A DNA stretch of 64,000 nt, taken from NCBI RefSeq assembly GCF_000472785.1, contig NZ_AXAL01000002.1:186001-250000 (forward strand), written 5' to 3'. This DNA is from Mesorhizobium loti CJ3sym. Its GTDB lineage: Bacteria > Pseudomonadota > Alphaproteobacteria > Rhizobiales > Rhizobiaceae. Below are positions 24,456 through 33,132 of the stretch, one piece after another; positions within the stretch are counted from its first letter, which is position 1, and the number at the start of each line of letters is the position of its first letter. The position numbers and the translations under genes are program-made. The notes beneath the pieces were generated by a model. That model did not search any database, was not told where the DNA came from, and saw only the letters and a program-made list of their open reading frames with translations.

Positions 24456-25247
24456 ATGACGGGAATTTCGCCAGCCGTCGTCGCGGCAAGCAAACTTGGC
24501 CTCACCTTCCAGACCAATGACGGGCCGGTGCAGGCATTGTCCAATGTCGACCTGACGATCGGCAAGGGGGAGTTCGTCTCCTTCATCGGGCCATCGGGCT
24601 GCGGCAAGACCACGCTGCTGCGCGTCATCGCCGACCTGGAGAAACCGACCTCGGGCACGATTTCGGTCAACGGCATGACGCCGGAACAGGCGCGCGAGAA
24701 ACGCGCCTATGGCTATGTCTTCCAGGCTGCGGCCCTGTTTCCCTGGCGCACGATCGAGCGCAATGTCGGGCTGCCGCTGGAGATCATGGGCCTGTCCAGG
24801 GCGGAGCAGGCGGAGCGCATCAAGCGCACGCTCGACCTCGTCAACCTCTCGGGTTTCGAGAAGAAGTATCCCTGGCAGCTGTCGGGCGGCATGCAGCAGC
24901 GCGCCTCGATCGCCCGCGCGCTGGCCTTCGACGCCGACCTGCTTTTGATGGACGAGCCGTTCGGTGCGCTGGACGAGATCGTGCGCGACCACCTCAACGA
25001 GCAATTGCTGGAACTGTGGGGCCGGACCAACAAGACCATCTGCTTCGTCACTCACTCCATTCCGGAAGCCGTGTATCTGTCGACGCGCATCGTCGTCATG
25101 TCGCCGCGCCCCGGCCGGGTCAGCGACATCATCGAATCGACGCTGCCGAAGGAGCGGCCGCTCGACATCCGTGAAACGCCGGAGTTCCTGGCGATCGCCG
25201 CGCGCGTGCGCGATGGCTTGAGGGCAGGGCATAGCTATGATGATTGA
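24456..25247 (+). CDS. ABC importer ATPase, NitT/TauT type
   Basis: 263 residues from ATG 24456. Walker A IGPSGCGKTTLL, Q-loop YVFQAAALFPWRT, signature LSGGMQQRASIARAL, Walker B LLLMDEPFGALDE and switch His FVTHSIPEA are all intact. The family couples to permeases with NMT1/THI5-like binding proteins that import taurine, nitrate, pyrimidine precursors or similar compounds. It is the first gene of a transporter operon next to the pyrimidine catabolic genes, so a pyrimidine or hydantoin-like substrate is likely. Its last codons overlap the start of a DUF559 gene inserted before the permeases. Confidence 0.93.
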   Translation: MTGISPAVVAASKLGLTFQTNDGPVQALSNVDLTIGKGEFVSFIGPSGCGKTTLLRVIADLEKPTSGTISVNGMTPEQAREKRAYGYVFQAAALFPWRTIERNVGLPLEIMGLSRAEQAERIKRTLDLVNLSGFEKKYPWQLSGGMQQRASIARALAFDADLLLMDEPFGALDEIVRDHLNEQLLELWGRTNKTICFVTHSIPEAVYLSTRIVVMSPRPGRVSDIIESTLPKERPLDIRETPEFLAIAARVRDGLRAGHSYDD

Positions 25248-25764
25248 GGGCGCGCACGATGAGCTTCCTCATCTCCCCATCAGGGAGAGGGTGGCCGGAG
25301 CGAAGCGGAGGTCGGGTGAGGGGGCGGCGCCGACGCATCCAACCAAGAGGAGGGCCGGGGTCACGGAGCGCGCCCGAGAGCTGCGGCTTGACGAAACCAA
25401 GGCCGAATACCGGCTTTGGGGCGAGCTGCGGGGGCGTCACCTCAACGGCTACAAGTTCGTAAGGCAAGTGCCACTCGGACCGTTCTTCGCCGACTTTCTC
25501 TGCTGCGAGAAGAGCTTGATCGTTGAAATCGATGGCAGCCAACATGCCGAGTCCGCGACGGATGAAAGCAGAACAGCTTGGCTGAACAAGCATGGTTATT
25601 CTGTTCTTCGCTTCTGGAATCACGAGGTTCTGGCTGAGCGGCGGGCGGTGCTGGATACAATATTAGCGGTGCTTGATGGGCAGATACACTCCCCCTCACC
25701 CGACCTCCGCTTCGCTCCGGCCACCCTCTCCCCGGCGGGGAGAGGAGAAGGGGAGCGACCCTGA
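25237..25764 (+). CDS. DUF559 nuclease-like protein in an inverted-repeat cassette
   Basis: 175 residues in a frame that starts inside the ATPase gene (ATG 25237) and whose TGA overlaps the permease ATG (25764). The conserved core is residues ~41-150: TERARELRLDETKAEYRLW, LNGYKFVRQVPLGPFFADF, LIVEIDGSQH, YSVLRFWNHEVL. This is the DUF559/Vsr-like restriction-endonuclease fold, with candidate catalytic Asp86, Glu97 and Asp99. The first ~30 and last ~25 residues are translated from the two flanking inverted repeats, so they are probably not part of the original protein. The whole block looks like an insertion that kept translational coupling across the transporter operon. Confidence 0.85.
   Translation: MMIEGAHDELPHLPIRERVAGAKRRSGEGAAPTHPTKRRAGVTERARELRLDETKAEYRLWGELRGRHLNGYKFVRQVPLGPFFADFLCCEKSLIVEIDGSQHAESATDESRTAWLNKHGYSVLRFWNHEVLAERRAVLDTILAVLDGQIHSPSPDLRFAPATLSPAGRGEGERP
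25283..25324 (+). repeat. Left 42-bp inverted repeat of the DUF559 cassette
   Basis: These 42 bases are the exact reverse complement of 25691-25732. The core includes GGTGGCCGGAGCGAAGCGGA. A looser match continues outward through a CTCCCC palindrome (25273-25287). Confidence 0.95.
25691..25732 (-). repeat. Right 42-bp inverted repeat of the DUF559 cassette
   Basis: Exact reverse complement of 25283-25324. Outward it continues into CTCTCCCCGGCGGGGAGAG (25725-25743). The following GGAGAAGGGGAGCG also serves as the ribosome site for the permease gene starting at 25764. Confidence 0.95.
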
Positions 25765-26642
25765 TGGACACCTTCCGCGACAAGCTCGTCCCCGTCACGT
25801 CGATCCTCCTGGGCGTCGTCATCCTCTGGTACGTCTTCGCCGTTATCCTCAACACGCCGTTCCAGCGCGATCTCGACCGCCGTGCGAATGAGACTTCCAC
25901 CTTCAGCGAGCTCATCGGCAAGACGCTGTCGCAGCCGAAGCCAACGCTGCCGGCGCCGCACCAGGTGGCGGTGAACTTTTTCGAGAACACTTTCCTGCGG
26001 CCCATAAATTCGAACCGCAGCCTCGTCTACAATGCCTGGGTGACGCTGTCGTCGACGCTGCTCGGCTTCGCCTTCGGCACTGCGCTGGGCATCATCATCG
26101 CTGTCGGCATCGTCCATGTGGCGACGCTCGACCGCAGCCTGATGCCTTGGATCATCGCCTCGCAGACCATTCCGATCCTGGCGGTGGCGCCGATGATCAT
26201 CGTCGTGCTGGGGGCGGTCGGCATCAGTGGCCTGATTCCGAAAGCGATGATCTCGACCTATCTGTCGTTCTTCCCGGTGACGGTGGGCATGGTGAAGGGG
26301 CTGCGCTCGCCCGAGATCATGCATCTCGACCTGATGCACACCTATAATGCCAGCGGCTCGCAGACCTTCTGGAAGCTGCGTGTACCGGCCTCGGTGCCAT
26401 TCCTGTTCACCTCGATGAAGGTAGCGGTGGCGGCAAGCCTGGTCGGCGCCATTGTCGGCGAACTGCCGACCGGTGCGGTCGCCGGCATCGGCGCCAAGCT
26501 TTTGGCCGGCGCCTATTACAGCCAGTCCATCGACATCTGGTCGGCGCTGGTCGCTGGTTCGATCGTGGCCGCACTTCTGGTCATGGTGGTCGGCATTGCC
26601 GGCCGCATCGTTGACCGCGCCATGGGCGGGAGGCCGGCATGA
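25764..26642 (+). CDS. ABC importer permease 1
   Basis: 292 residues, BPD-type permease with about six membrane segments. The first is at residues ~10-30 (VTSILLGVVILWYVFAVIL), followed by a ~70-residue periplasmic stretch, then the core from residue ~90 (LVYNAWVTLSSTLLGFAFGT). The coupling-helix (EAA) loop is near residues 190-210 (MHTYNASGSQTFWKLRVPASVPFLF). It overlaps the second permease gene by 4 bp. Its ribosome site lies in the right repeat of the DUF559 cassette. Confidence 0.9.
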   Translation: MDTFRDKLVPVTSILLGVVILWYVFAVILNTPFQRDLDRRANETSTFSELIGKTLSQPKPTLPAPHQVAVNFFENTFLRPINSNRSLVYNAWVTLSSTLLGFAFGTALGIIIAVGIVHVATLDRSLMPWIIASQTIPILAVAPMIIVVLGAVGISGLIPKAMISTYLSFFPVTVGMVKGLRSPEIMHLDLMHTYNASGSQTFWKLRVPASVPFLFTSMKVAVAASLVGAIVGELPTGAVAGIGAKLLAGAYYSQSIDIWSALVAGSIVAALLVMVVGIAGRIVDRAMGGRPA

Positions 26643-27793
26643 ACTGGCTGAAGCCTTCCTGGCAAGCGGTGCTGGCGATTGTGTTATGTCTGATCGCGAT
26701 TGCGCTCGGCGCGCCGTCGAAACCGGAAGCGGCAGCACTTGCCGACCCGACAGCGAGTTTCAACTACCCCTATCTCGGCACCAAGGGCTTGATGTTCGGT
26801 TTGGCCGTGCTGGCGGCACTGATCTCGATGGTCAGGATTCCACCGCTTGCCGAGGCTGTGGTGCTGTTCATCGGTGCCCACGTCGTCGCTTGGCTGCTGA
26901 TCTCGGGCATTGCAGGGTTCGAAGGCACCGCACTGGCGCCGTACTTCCTGCTGCTTGCGGCGGCCTGGTTGCTTGGCTGGCGTTGCGTGGCAGTGCTTTC
27001 ATCGCTGCGCCCCCTTGATAGCTCTGCGCGGACGGCCTTGCGCCTGATCATTCCCGCCATCTTCGGCGCCTGGATCCTGATCATCTGGGAAGCGGTGACG
27101 CGAGGTGCCGGCATCCCCTTCATCCTGCTGCCACCTCCGAGCGCCATTGGCCTGCGCATCGCCAACTCCCTGCCGGTGCTCGGCGCCGACGTGCGGCAGA
27201 CCATCTTCAAGGCGGTGCTGTTCGGCTATGTCGTGGGCAGCGGCGCTGGTTTCATCACCGCGATCCTCGCCGACCGCGTGCCGTTCCTGCGGCGCGGGTT
27301 GCTGCCGATCGGCAACATGGTCTCGGCGCTGCCGATCATCGGCGTCGCACCCATCATGGTGATGTGGTTCGGCTTCGACTGGCAGTCCAAGGCGGCAGTC
27401 GTCATCATCATGACCTTCTTCCCGATGCTGGTGAACACGGTCGCAGGCCTTGCCGCGTCAGGCCATATGGAGCGCGACCTGATGCGCACCTATGCGTCGG
27501 GCTATTGGCCGACGCTGATCAAGCTCCGCCTGCCGGCCGCTGCGCCCTTCATCTTCAACGCGCTGAAGATCAATTCGACGCTGGCGCTGATCGGCGCCAT
27601 CGTCGCCGAGTTCTTCGGCACGCCCGTCGTCGGCATGGGCTTCCGCATCTCGACCGAGGTCGGGCGGATGAACATCGACATGGTCTGGGCCGAAATCGCA
27701 GTTGCAGCACTTGCGGGTTCGGTCTTTTATGGCGTGGTCGCTCTTGTCGAAAGAGCCGTCACGTTTTGGCATCCCTCTGTCCGTGGTGGATAG
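26639..27793 (+). CDS. ABC importer permease 2 with extra N-terminal membrane segments
   Basis: 384 residues, longer than permease 1. Residues ~1-135 add about four hydrophobic segments (AVLAIVLCLIAIAL, LMFGLAVLAALISMV, AVVLFIGAHVVAWLLI, YFLLLAAAWLLGW). The usual permease core then starts near residue 140 (IPAIFGAWILIIWEAVTRG), with the coupling loop MRTYASGYWPTLIKLRLPAA. It forms a heteromeric pore with permease 1. The extension is a feature of some NitT/TauT-like systems; its role is unknown. Confidence 0.88.
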   Translation: MNWLKPSWQAVLAIVLCLIAIALGAPSKPEAAALADPTASFNYPYLGTKGLMFGLAVLAALISMVRIPPLAEAVVLFIGAHVVAWLLISGIAGFEGTALAPYFLLLAAAWLLGWRCVAVLSSLRPLDSSARTALRLIIPAIFGAWILIIWEAVTRGAGIPFILLPPPSAIGLRIANSLPVLGADVRQTIFKAVLFGYVVGSGAGFITAILADRVPFLRRGLLPIGNMVSALPIIGVAPIMVMWFGFDWQSKAAVVIIMTFFPMLVNTVAGLAASGHMERDLMRTYASGYWPTLIKLRLPAAAPFIFNALKINSTLALIGAIVAEFFGTPVVGMGFRISTEVGRMNIDMVWAEIAVAALAGSVFYGVVALVERAVTFWHPSVRGG

Positions 27794-27834
27794 GGGCGGT
27801 GGGTTTAAGGGCACTAACTTCAGAGGGTAAAAAG

Positions 27835-28806
27835 ATGAAAAGACTGATTATTCCCGTTCTGGCCGGCGCGATGTCGCTGGCCGCGTTCCAGGCAATGGCC
27901 GCCGACAAGGTGACGTTGCAGCTGAAATGGGTCACGCAGGCCCAGTTTGCCGGCTACTATGTTGCCAAGGCCAAGGGTTTCTATGAAGCCGAAGGCCTCG
28001 ACGTCGACATCAAGCCGGGCGGTCCCGACATTGCGCCCGAGCAGGTGATTGCCGGCGGCGGCGCCGACGTTATCGTCGACTGGATGGGCGGTGCGCTGGC
28101 CGCACGTGAAAAAGGCGTGCCGCTGGTCAACATCGCCCAGCCGTTCAAGAAGGCCGGCATGGAACTGGTCTGCCCGAAGGATGGCCCGATCAAGACCGAA
28201 GCCGACTTCAAGGGCCATACGCTCGGCGTCTGGTTCTTCGGCAACGAATATCCGTTCTACGCCTGGATGAACAAGCTCGGTCTGAAGACCGAAGGCGGCC
28301 CGGACGGCGTCACGGTTCTCAAGCAGAGCTTCGACGTGCAGCCGCTGATCCAGAAGCAGGCGGATTGCATCTCGGTCATGACCTACAACGAGTACTGGCA
28401 ACTGATCGACGCCGGCTACAAGCCGGAACAACTGACCGTGTTCAACTACTCGGCGATGGGCAACGACCTGCTCGAGGACGGCCTTTATGCCTCGGAAGAC
28501 AAGCTCAAGGACCCGGCCTTCGAGGACAAGATGGTGCGTTTCGTGCGCGCCTCGATGAAGGGCTGGAAATACGCCATCGATCACAATGACGAAGCGGCAA
28601 GCATCGTCATGGATGGCGGCGGCCAGGACGAGAATCACCAGAAGCGCATGATGAGCGAAGTCGCCAAGCTGATCGACAATGCCGACGGCAAGCTCGATCC
28701 GGCCACCTACGAACGCACCGCCAAGGCGCTGCTCGACCAGAAGATCATCACCAAGGAGCCGAAAGGCGCCTACACCACCGCGATCACCGACAAGGCCGTG
28801 AAGTAA
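27835..28806 (+). CDS. NMT1/THI5-like substrate-binding protein
   Basis: 323 residues from ATG 27835 with AGAGGG upstream; the longer open frame to 27364 is spurious. A signal peptide (MKRLIIPVLAGAMSLAAFQA, cleaved near MA/ADKV) is followed by the family start VTLQLKWVTQAQFAGYYVAKA. Homologues bind hydroxymethylpyrimidine, nitrate, taurine or related ligands. Its place beside pyrimidine degradation genes favours a pyrimidine-like ligand. It is the last gene of the importer operon, closed by the hairpin at 28834. Confidence 0.92.
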   Translation: MKRLIIPVLAGAMSLAAFQAMAADKVTLQLKWVTQAQFAGYYVAKAKGFYEAEGLDVDIKPGGPDIAPEQVIAGGGADVIVDWMGGALAAREKGVPLVNIAQPFKKAGMELVCPKDGPIKTEADFKGHTLGVWFFGNEYPFYAWMNKLGLKTEGGPDGVTVLKQSFDVQPLIQKQADCISVMTYNEYWQLIDAGYKPEQLTVFNYSAMGNDLLEDGLYASEDKLKDPAFEDKMVRFVRASMKGWKYAIDHNDEAASIVMDGGGQDENHQKRMMSEVAKLIDNADGKLDPATYERTAKALLDQKIITKEPKGAYTTAITDKAVK

Positions 28807-28833
28807 GCCGGCCTCCAAACATCCTGACTTCGA

Positions 28834-28863
28834 GAACGGCGCCTCTACAGGCGCCGTTCCTTT
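28834..28863. terminator. Terminator hairpin, importer operon / Lrp gene
   Basis: GAACGGCGCC (28834-28843) pairs perfectly with GGCGCCGTTC (28850-28859) around TCTACA, then CTTT. It lies 28 bp after the binding-protein gene and overlaps the stop of the convergent Lrp gene, so it may serve both. Confidence 0.8.
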
Positions 28864-29303
28864 ATGGTGTTCATGACGAAGCTGGTCTCGATCGAGGCGA
28901 CGCATTTCAGCCGCGCGATATTCTCCTTGATGAAGCGCTCATATTGTTCGAGGCTGCCGGTCACCACCTTCAGCACATAGTCGCGCGAACCGGTGACGAG
29001 GTGGCACTCCAGCACCTCTTCCCAGCCGCGGATCGCGTCCTCGAACATGACGATCTCGTCCTCGTTCTGGCGGCTGAGGCGGATGGTGGCGATGGCGACC
29101 ATGCTCCAGCCGAACGCGGCCGGGTCGACCAGCGTGGTGTAACCCCTGATCACGCCTGTTTCCTCCAGCCGCCGTACCCGCCTCAGGCAAGGCGACGGCG
29201 ACAGGCCGATGCGCTCGGCAAGCTCATTGTTGGTGATGCGGGCGTCGGCTCGCAATTCGCGCAGAATCCTGAGGTCGAAATCGTCGGCTATCTTCTGCTG
29301 CAC
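28845..29303 (-). CDS. Lrp/AsnC family transcriptional regulator
   Basis: 152 residues from a GTG at 29303 with GGAG upstream; the frame further up to 29468 has no family similarity. N-terminal helix-turn-helix (DFDLRILRELRADARITNNELAERIGLSPSPCLRRVRRLEE) then the RAM ligand domain (CHLVTGSRDYVLKVVTGSLEQYERF). It is divergent from a Met/Cys gamma-lyase-family gene 121 bp away, the arrangement of the Lrp-like activator MdeR with mdeA in pseudomonads. It likely controls that gene in response to an amino acid. Confidence 0.92.
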   Translation of the reverse strand: MQQKIADDFDLRILRELRADARITNNELAERIGLSPSPCLRRVRRLEETGVIRGYTTLVDPAAFGWSMVAIATIRLSRQNEDEIVMFEDAIRGWEEVLECHLVTGSRDYVLKVVTGSLEQYERFIKENIARLKCVASIETSFVMNTIKERRL

Positions 29304-29424
29304 TTTGCGTCGCTCCAGGCAATTTCTTGCCGAGATGCAGCCATGCAAGGCCGAAAATAGCAAGGACTGGCCGATCGGGATCGCATAAATTGCGGCAAGA
29401 AACCTTTCGGAAGCAGGAAGAGCC

Positions 29425-30708
29425 ATGACCGCGCCACGCCCGTCGAAAACCCATATCGGCAACCACAAGCTCCATCCGGAGACGCTGATGCTGAGCTATG
29501 GCTTCGATCCGCAGCTGTCGGAAGGCGCGGTCAAGCCGCCGGTGTTCCTGACCTCGACCTTCGTGTTCAAATCGGCGGAGGAGGGGCGCGATTTCTTCGA
29601 CTACACGTCCGGCCGCAAGGAGCCGCCGAGCGGCACAGCGTCGGGTCTGGTCTATTCGCGGTTCAACCATCCCAACAGCGAGATCGTCGAAGACCGGCTG
29701 GCGATCTATGAGGGGACGGACGCTTGCGTCCTGTTTTCCTCGGGCATGTCGGCGATCGCCACGACGCTGCTCGCCTATGCCCGCCCGGGCGACGTCGTCC
29801 TGCATTCGCAGCCGCTTTACGGCGGCACCGAGACGCTGCTGACGCGCACGCTGTCCGGCCTTGGCATCGGCGCTGTCGGCTTCGCCGACGGTGTCGACGA
29901 GAAGGCGGTGCGGGCGGCCGCCGATGCAGCGGTTGCGAAGGGGCGTGTCTCGGTCATCCTGATCGAGACGCCGTCGAACCCGACCAACAGCCTGGTCGAC
30001 ATCGCGCTGATGCGGAAGATCGCCGACGGGATTGGCGCCAGCCAAGGCTCGACGCCGATCATCGTTTGCGACAACACGCTGCTCGGCCCGGTGTTCCAGC
30101 GGCCGATCGAACACGGCGCCGATGTCTCGGTCTATTCGCTGACCAAATATGTTGGCGGCCATTCCGACCTGATCGCCGGCGCGGCCATGGGCAGCAAGGC
30201 GGTCTCCAAGCCGATCAAGGCGCTGCGCGGCGCGATCGGCACGCAGCTCGACCCGCATTCCTGCTGGATGCTCGGCCGTTCACTGGAGACGCTGTCGATC
30301 CGTATGGAGCGAGCCAACGACAATGCACGCCTGGTCGCCCAATTCCTGCGCGACCATGCCAAGGTCGAGAAGGTGCATTACCTGCCGTTCCTGGGGCAGG
30401 ACACGCCAGCGGGCCGCGCCTACATCAGGCAATGCAGCGGCGCCGGCTCGACCTTCTCCTTCGACATCAGGGGTGGAGAGAAGGCCGCGTTCGCCTTCCT
30501 CAACGGTCTGCAGATCTTCAAGCTGGCGGTAAGCCTCGGTGGTACGGAATCGCTCGCCAGCCACCCGGCGGCGATGACCCATTCGGGCATTCCCTTCGAC
30601 GTGCGCCAGCGCATTGGTGTGCTGGAGACAACGGTCAGGCTGTCGATCGGCGTCGAGCATCCGGACGATCTGATCGCCGACCTGACGCAGGCACTGGCGG
30701 CGGTCTGA
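29425..30708 (+). CDS. Cystathionine gamma-synthase/methionine gamma-lyase family enzyme
   Basis: 427 residues, Cys/Met-metabolism PLP family. Motifs: [27 protein letters not shown] (phosphate-binding region), [26 protein letters not shown], and the PLP lysine Lys241 in [13 protein letters not shown]. The C-terminal domain has [18 protein letters not shown]. The family includes gamma-lyases and gamma-synthases, and the subtype cannot be read from motifs. The divergent Lrp gene suggests a catabolic role on methionine or a related amino acid. The ~13-residue insert [13 protein letters not shown] near residue 65 is a local peculiarity. Confidence 0.9.
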   Translation: MTAPRPSKTHIGNHKLHPETLMLSYGFDPQLSEGAVKPPVFLTSTFVFKSAEEGRDFFDYTSGRKEPPSGTASGLVYSRFNHPNSEIVEDRLAIYEGTDACVLFSSGMSAIATTLLAYARPGDVVLHSQPLYGGTETLLTRTLSGLGIGAVGFADGVDEKAVRAAADAAVAKGRVSVILIETPSNPTNSLVDIALMRKIADGIGASQGSTPIIVCDNTLLGPVFQRPIEHGADVSVYSLTKYVGGHSDLIAGAAMGSKAVSKPIKALRGAIGTQLDPHSCWMLGRSLETLSIRMERANDNARLVAQFLRDHAKVEKVHYLPFLGQDTPAGRAYIRQCSGAGSTFSFDIRGGEKAAFAFLNGLQIFKLAVSLGGTESLASHPAAMTHSGIPFDVRQRIGVLETTVRLSIGVEHPDDLIADLTQALAAV

Positions 30709-30777
30709 GCTCGAGCGTTTCACCGTTTCACGGAAACGGCGAACCACTCTATCTCTTTGTTTTTACGCAATTCCCAA

Positions 30778-30802
30778 GGGCAAAGCGCTATGCGCTTTGC
30801 CC
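30778..30802 (+). repeat. Palindromic repeat/possible terminator after the gamma-lyase gene
   Basis: GGGCAAAGCGC (30778-30788) and GCGCTTTGCCC (30792-30802) pair perfectly around TAT. The flanks (TTTACGCAATTCCCAAGG before, CTGGAAAACCGCTC after) look like a dispersed rhizobial intergenic repeat. The rest of the 283-bp gap to 30992 has only a weak hairpin (AAGGCGG/CCGCCTT, 30847-30865) and no gene. Confidence 0.55.
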
Positions 30803-30991
30803 TGGAAAACCGCTCACACTTTTCCTGGAATGGCTATAGGCCGAGGAAGGCGGGTGAACCGCCTTTCTGATGCGGTCAGTCACAAAAACGTGTGCCGGGA
30901 TACATTACGCCGCTCAACCGTTCCGGTTAAAGCATGCGCGCGCCCCGGATTGGGGCGTGACGTATGTGAAAATCCAATCGGAGGTTCTTTC

Positions 30992-31435
30992 ATGCGAACA
31001 CAATCCTTCCTGCCGGTGCTTTCGGCGCTGGCTATTTCGACCGCTTTTATGTTCGCCTCACCGGCCATGGCGGAGGTGGTGAAATACAAGGCGACGCTCG
31101 ATGGCAGCCAGCAAAGCCCGCCCGTGACCACCAAGGGCAAGGGAACGGCCACTTTCACCTTCGACACGACCAAGAAGAAGCTCAGCTGGAACGTCAAATA
31201 TTCCGGCCTCAGCGGGCCGGCGATCGCCGCGCACATTCATGGACCGGCGGCGATGGGTGCGAACGCCGCTCCCGTCATCCCGTTCAAAGGCAAGCTCAAG
31301 AGCCCGCTCAAGGGTTCGGAAACACTGACGGACGCGCAGGCTGCTGACTTGGCGGCCGGCAACTACTATGTCAACGTCCACACCGCCGCCAACAAGGATG
31401 GCGAGATCCGCGGCCAGATCGAGGCAGCGAAGTAG
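30992..31435 (+). CDS. Secreted CHRD-domain protein
   Basis: 147 residues from ATG 30992, with CGGAGG upstream; the longer frame to 30797 is rejected. A signal peptide (MRTQSFLPVLSALAISTAFM...AMA) precedes one CHRD domain covering nearly the whole mature protein: YKATLDGSQQSPPVTTKGKG, LSWNVKYSGLSGPAIAAHIHGPA, YYVNVHTAANKDGEIRGQI. CHRD is a beta domain named from chordin; bacterial members are secreted and their role is unknown. Monocistronic, closed by a strong palindromic terminator. Confidence 0.9.
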   Translation: MRTQSFLPVLSALAISTAFMFASPAMAEVVKYKATLDGSQQSPPVTTKGKGTATFTFDTTKKKLSWNVKYSGLSGPAIAAHIHGPAAMGANAAPVIPFKGKLKSPLKGSETLTDAQAADLAAGNYYVNVHTAANKDGEIRGQIEAAK

Positions 31436-31447
31436 CGCAAGACGCGT

Positions 31448-31485
31448 TGACTAAAAAGGGGCTGATATCAGCCCCTTTTTAGTCA
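31448..31485. terminator. Bidirectional terminator, 38-bp perfect palindrome
   Basis: Bases 31448-31466 (TGACTAAAAAGGGGCTGAT) are exactly complementary to 31467-31485. A-tract and T-tract lie on both sides of a GC core, so it works in either direction. It separates the CHRD gene from the convergent ThDP-enzyme gene and includes the latter's stop codon. Confidence 0.9.
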
Positions 31486-33132
31486 GGCCTTGTCGCGGAT
31501 CTGGGTCATTGTCCGGGTCGGCGTGATTGCTTCCGGATCGAGCCTGATCTCTACGATCGCGGGCTTGCCGCTGGCGCGGGCCCGCTCGAAGGCTGGCGCG
31601 AAATCGGCCGTCTTTTCCACCGTTTCGCCATGGCCGCCATAGGCGCGGGCCAGGGCCGCGAAATCGGGATTCCTGAGATCGGTGGCTACGACGCGCCCAG
31701 GGTACTCACGCTCCTGGTGCATGCGGATGGTGCCGTAAATGCCGTTGTTGACGACGATGACGATGATCGGCAGGTCATACTGTACGGCGGTGGCGAACTC
31801 CTGGCCGTTCATCAGGAAGCAGCCATCGCCGGCAAAGGCGACCACGGTGCGATCCGGATAAAGCGCCTTGGCTGCGACCGCTGCCGGCGTGCCGTAGCCC
31901 ATCGAGCCGGAGGTCGGCGCTGCCTGGGTGGCGAAGCGGCGGGAGCGGTGGAAGCGATGCACCCAGGTGGCGTAGTTGCCCGCTCCATTGGTGAGGATGG
32001 CGTCGTCGGGCAGCACCTTTTCCAGATAGTTCATGATCGGCCCCATCTGGACGGCGCCAGGCCCGGTCTCAGGCGGCGTCGACCATTCGAGATAGGCGGC
32101 GTGTGTTTTCGCCGTCTCACTTGCCCAGGACGGTGGGCCGGCCGGCTTGCGCTTGGCAAAAGCCTCGACGAAGGCCGAGGGCGAGGCGTTTATCGCCAGC
32201 GTCGGCCGGTAGACGCGGCCAAGCTCGCCGGCATCGGCATGGACGTGGACCAGCGCTTGGTCAGGGTAGGGGCTTTTCAGCAGCGTGTAGTCGGAGGAGG
32301 GCATCTCGCCCATGCGCCCGCCGATCAGCAGCACGACGTCAGCCGCCTTGATCCGGGCCGCCAGCTTCGGGTTGATGCCGATGCCGACGTCGCCGGCATA
32401 GTTCGCATGAAGATGATCGAACAGCATCTGGCGGCGGAAAGAGCAGCCGACCGGAAGCGACCATTTTTCTGATATGGCGCGCATCCGCGCCACCGCTTCT
32501 TCGTCCCAGCGTGTGCCGCCGAGGATGACGAAGGGGCGTTTCGCGCCGTTGAGCAGCTTTTCCAGCGCATCGAGTTCGGCTTCGCCCGGCCGGGTTTCGA
32601 CCGGCGTGTGCGGCAAGGCAGCCGGCGCCTCGACGACGCTGGTGAGCATGTCCTCGGGCAGTGAGATGACAACCGGGCCGGGGCGGCCCGATGTCGCCAC
32701 CGCGAAGGCGCGGGTGACGAATTCGGGGATGCGCGCGGCGTCGTCGATTTCGACCACCCATTTGGCGATGTCGCCGAAGAACCTCTTATAATCCACCTCC
32801 TGGAACGCCTCGCGCTCCTTGGCGTGGCTGGCGACCTGGCCGATGAACAGGATGACGGGTATCGAATCCTGCATGGCGATGTGGATGCCGGCCGACGCAT
32901 TGGTGGCGCCGGGGCCGCGGGTGACGAAGCAGATGCCGGGCTTGCCGGTCAGCCGACCCTGGCAGTCGGCCATCATCGCCGCACCGCCTTCCTGGCGGCA
33001 GACGATGGTGCGGATTTTGGAATCGTGCAGCGCGTCGAGCACCGCGAGGTAGGATTCGCCCGGCACGCAAAAAATGCGGTCGGTGCCGTTGGCTTCGAGC
33101 GCATCGACGATCAGTTGTCCGCCGGTCTTCAT
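31483..33132 (-). CDS. Thiamine-diphosphate enzyme, acetolactate-synthase-like
   Basis: 549 residues with the three-domain ThDP layout. The N-terminal Pyr domain has catalytic Glu in VCRQEGGAAMMAD (about residue 48). The central domain is near residues 190-330, and the C-terminal PP domain has the ThDP motif GDGCFLMNGQEFATAVQ...NNGIYG. It resembles AHAS large subunits but has no small-subunit gene beside it, so biosynthetic acetolactate synthesis is doubtful. It overlaps the CoA-transferase gene by 4 bp and should act with it, perhaps decarboxylating or ligating a 2-keto or acyl-CoA substrate. The reaction is undetermined. Confidence 0.88.
   Translation of the reverse strand: MKTGGQLIVDALEANGTDRIFCVPGESYLAVLDALHDSKIRTIVCRQEGGAAMMADCQGRLTGKPGICFVTRGPGATNASAGIHIAMQDSIPVILFIGQVASHAKEREAFQEVDYKRFFGDIAKWVVEIDDAARIPEFVTRAFAVATSGRPGPVVISLPEDMLTSVVEAPAALPHTPVETRPGEAELDALEKLLNGAKRPFVILGGTRWDEEAVARMRAISEKWSLPVGCSFRRQMLFDHLHANYAGDVGIGINPKLAARIKAADVVLLIGGRMGEMPSSDYTLLKSPYPDQALVHVHADAGELGRVYRPTLAINASPSAFVEAFAKRKPAGPPSWASETAKTHAAYLEWSTPPETGPGAVQMGPIMNYLEKVLPDDAILTNGAGNYATWVHRFHRSRRFATQAAPTSGSMGYGTPAAVAAKALYPDRTVVAFAGDGCFLMNGQEFATAVQYDLPIIVIVVNNGIYGTIRMHQEREYPGRVVATDLRNPDFAALARAYGGHGETVEKTADFAPAFERARASGKPAIVEIRLDPEAITPTRTMTQIRDKA

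Noticed and set aside
23770..24459. 229-residue plus-strand frame across the cupin gene
   Set aside because: Antisense to the cupin, whose two metal motifs are unmistakable.
30797..30991. N-terminal extension of the CHRD protein
   Set aside because: The signal peptide and ribosome site place the start at 30992; the upstream frame overlaps an intergenic repeat.
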